A stretch of 64,000 bases of DNA. Source: Bugula neritina (Eukaryota > Bryozoa > Gymnolaemata > Cheilostomatida > Bugulidae). Made by a program: the position numbers and the translations under genes. Numbering within the stretch: the first letter of the stretch is position 1; each line of letters starts with the position of its first letter. The stretch spans positions 3,580,038 to 3,644,037 of the forward strand of contig OZ037772.1 in assembly GCA_964035545.1 (NCBI GenBank), read 5' to 3'. Shown here piece after piece: positions 62,690 through 64,000 of this stretch. The notes below the pieces were generated by a model. That model saw nothing but the letters and a program-made list of their open reading frames with translations. It was not told the DNA's origin and made no database searches.

Positions 62690-63655
62690 TATTGTGAGAC
62701 TTTCCTTAAAACACAATCAGCCGGCATGGAACTAATAGATATCTCAATACTAAACATACAAACTATTGACCCAGTATAGTTATAGACAGATATCTTAATA
62801 CTAATAATATAAACTAATAGCTCAGTATTGCGTTAGTTATGCGTGGGGGTTCAGTGATAACACGCCTATAAACCACACAGTTCAATAATGAAAGACTGTG
62901 ACTTTTCACGAACAGACATCTCATCTCTGATTCTAATGAAAAATCACGAAATTTTCAAACAAACGATACTGCATTTCAACTTTGTGACTATCACATGATA
63001 ATAATCATTGTCATTTGAAAGATTCTGCTAAAATCGAAATGCCAATGTTAATCACAAGGTCAACCATAAATGACTCAGTCTGATGACTGACGGTTATGCT
63101 TAATGATTAATTAGTAATATGAATAGATTGCAAGTCATCAGCATGATGATGGTGATTATTGCTTTTCACCATCAAAGGTCAAACTTTGTAATTGCAGCTT
63201 GAAATGTAAAATTAAATAATATTACTTTTATTTAATTATACAAGTATAACTTACCATCATAACAACATTCAACTTTATGTAGTCATTATAAACATGATAA
63301 TGGTTTACCTTTTACTTTAGGTGATCATTATACTATTCACGATTATCATTATGTCTACCATTATGATTATCTCAACTTTAACCTATCAATTACGATAATT
63401 AACCATTTATTTTTTAATGATAAAAACTTAAATCATTGAATGAACACTAAAAGTAATTTAAATTCACACTTTTATTATCATAACTATCAAATTAATATTA
63501 TAAGGCATATTTGATTTTTAGATTACAATAATAATTATCAAATCATGGTATAGAATTAAATATTATAGTTAATATTATTATAAATATAATTAATATAATT
63601 GTATTTATTGAAACTAAAATAGTAAGGTAAACTAAATGAATTATCGACATGAGTA
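62690..63655. other. gene-free AT-rich DNA
   Basis: Upstream flank of the synthetase copy. ATTATCATTATG-type words between 63120 and 63600; no promoter or exon can be supported. Confidence 0.4.
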
Positions 63656-63659
63656 TGAG

Positions 63660-64000
63660 TATGAGTAGGCCACAACTAGAAGGTGCAGCAGCAATTTGAG
63701 ATCCCCGTTTGCAATACCTCATCAAAGATATAGAACAGGTGCAAAATAATGCAATCAGATTCATTGCTAAATTGAAAGGCAGAGACAGTATCACTGTGGC
63801 ACGTGACAAACTAAACCTAGAAACTCTCCCCGACAGACGCTTCAAGCTGAGGCACAAGTTACTGTTGCGACTTCTATCTAATGAGGGAAATCAGGCATCT
63901 CTAACCAACTCCTATGAACTGATGAACAGTAAAACCTAAAATACTAGGTTTACTAAGGCATCAAGCAGGGACGATCCCCCAACCATTTTTGCAAAATCAG
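63660..64000 (+). mobile_element. LINE reverse-transcriptase C-terminal fragment
   Basis: Translation RPQLEGAAAI, a stop where Trp is expected (TGA near 63700), then DPRLQYLIKDIEQVQNNAIRF, the post-RT region of CR1/Jockey-type LINEs. Stop at about 63937. Runs to the window edge, so its right limit is unknown; clearly inactive. Confidence 0.7.

Overview
The window is animal nuclear DNA: AT-rich, with short GT/AG-bounded exons, large introns, many minisatellites and several transposon classes. The genes present (a fibrillar collagen with a COLFI domain, a RING/B-box TRIM-like gene, cytosolic valyl-tRNA synthetase) point to an early-branching metazoan. A sponge is my best guess, but the sequence does not prove it. 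No bacterial or viral genes were seen.

Layout. Positions 1-2580 are low-complexity DNA plus a 26-bp minisatellite. Positions 2583-9295 (+) hold a fibrillar-collagen locus that looks decayed (in-frame stop, frameshifts, lost Gly positions). Positions 9.5-16 kb carry a Penelope-like fragment, a 1.2-kb array of 17-bp repeats that creates three spurious long ORFs, a degenerate hAT element, a 148-bp tandem duplication and a LINE 3' end. Positions 16398-52550 (+) hold a TRIM-like gene rebuilt from seven exons that join in phase into 622 codons plus stop. Its first intron is 31.2 kb and contains most of the mobile DNA.

Inside that intron is the most interesting object: a candidate 17-kb KDZ-class DNA transposon (about 23574-40570) bounded by a perfect 20-bp inverted repeat. 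It carries an intact 17-exon transposase (754 aa, +) and a convergent five-exon gene (395 aa, -) for an unrecognised protein with four CxxC pairs and a Pro/Ser/Thr repeat tail. The intron also holds a Penelope-like retroelement with an open RT/GIY-YIG frame (45055-46620, -), two copies of a 61-nt sequence that folds as a type I hammerhead ribozyme, hAT pieces and a TTAA-flanked MITE family.

From 52.7 kb on there is an inverted partial duplicate of the TRIM last exon (55141-55277, -), a block of four different minisatellites, and a broken intron-bearing valyl-tRNA synthetase copy (57118-62682, -) with two nonsense codons, an altered HIGH motif, a lost splice acceptor and missing exons. The window closes in a LINE fragment. 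Working genes are therefore few: the TRIM-like gene and the two genes of the KDZ element are open; the collagen and synthetase loci look dead.
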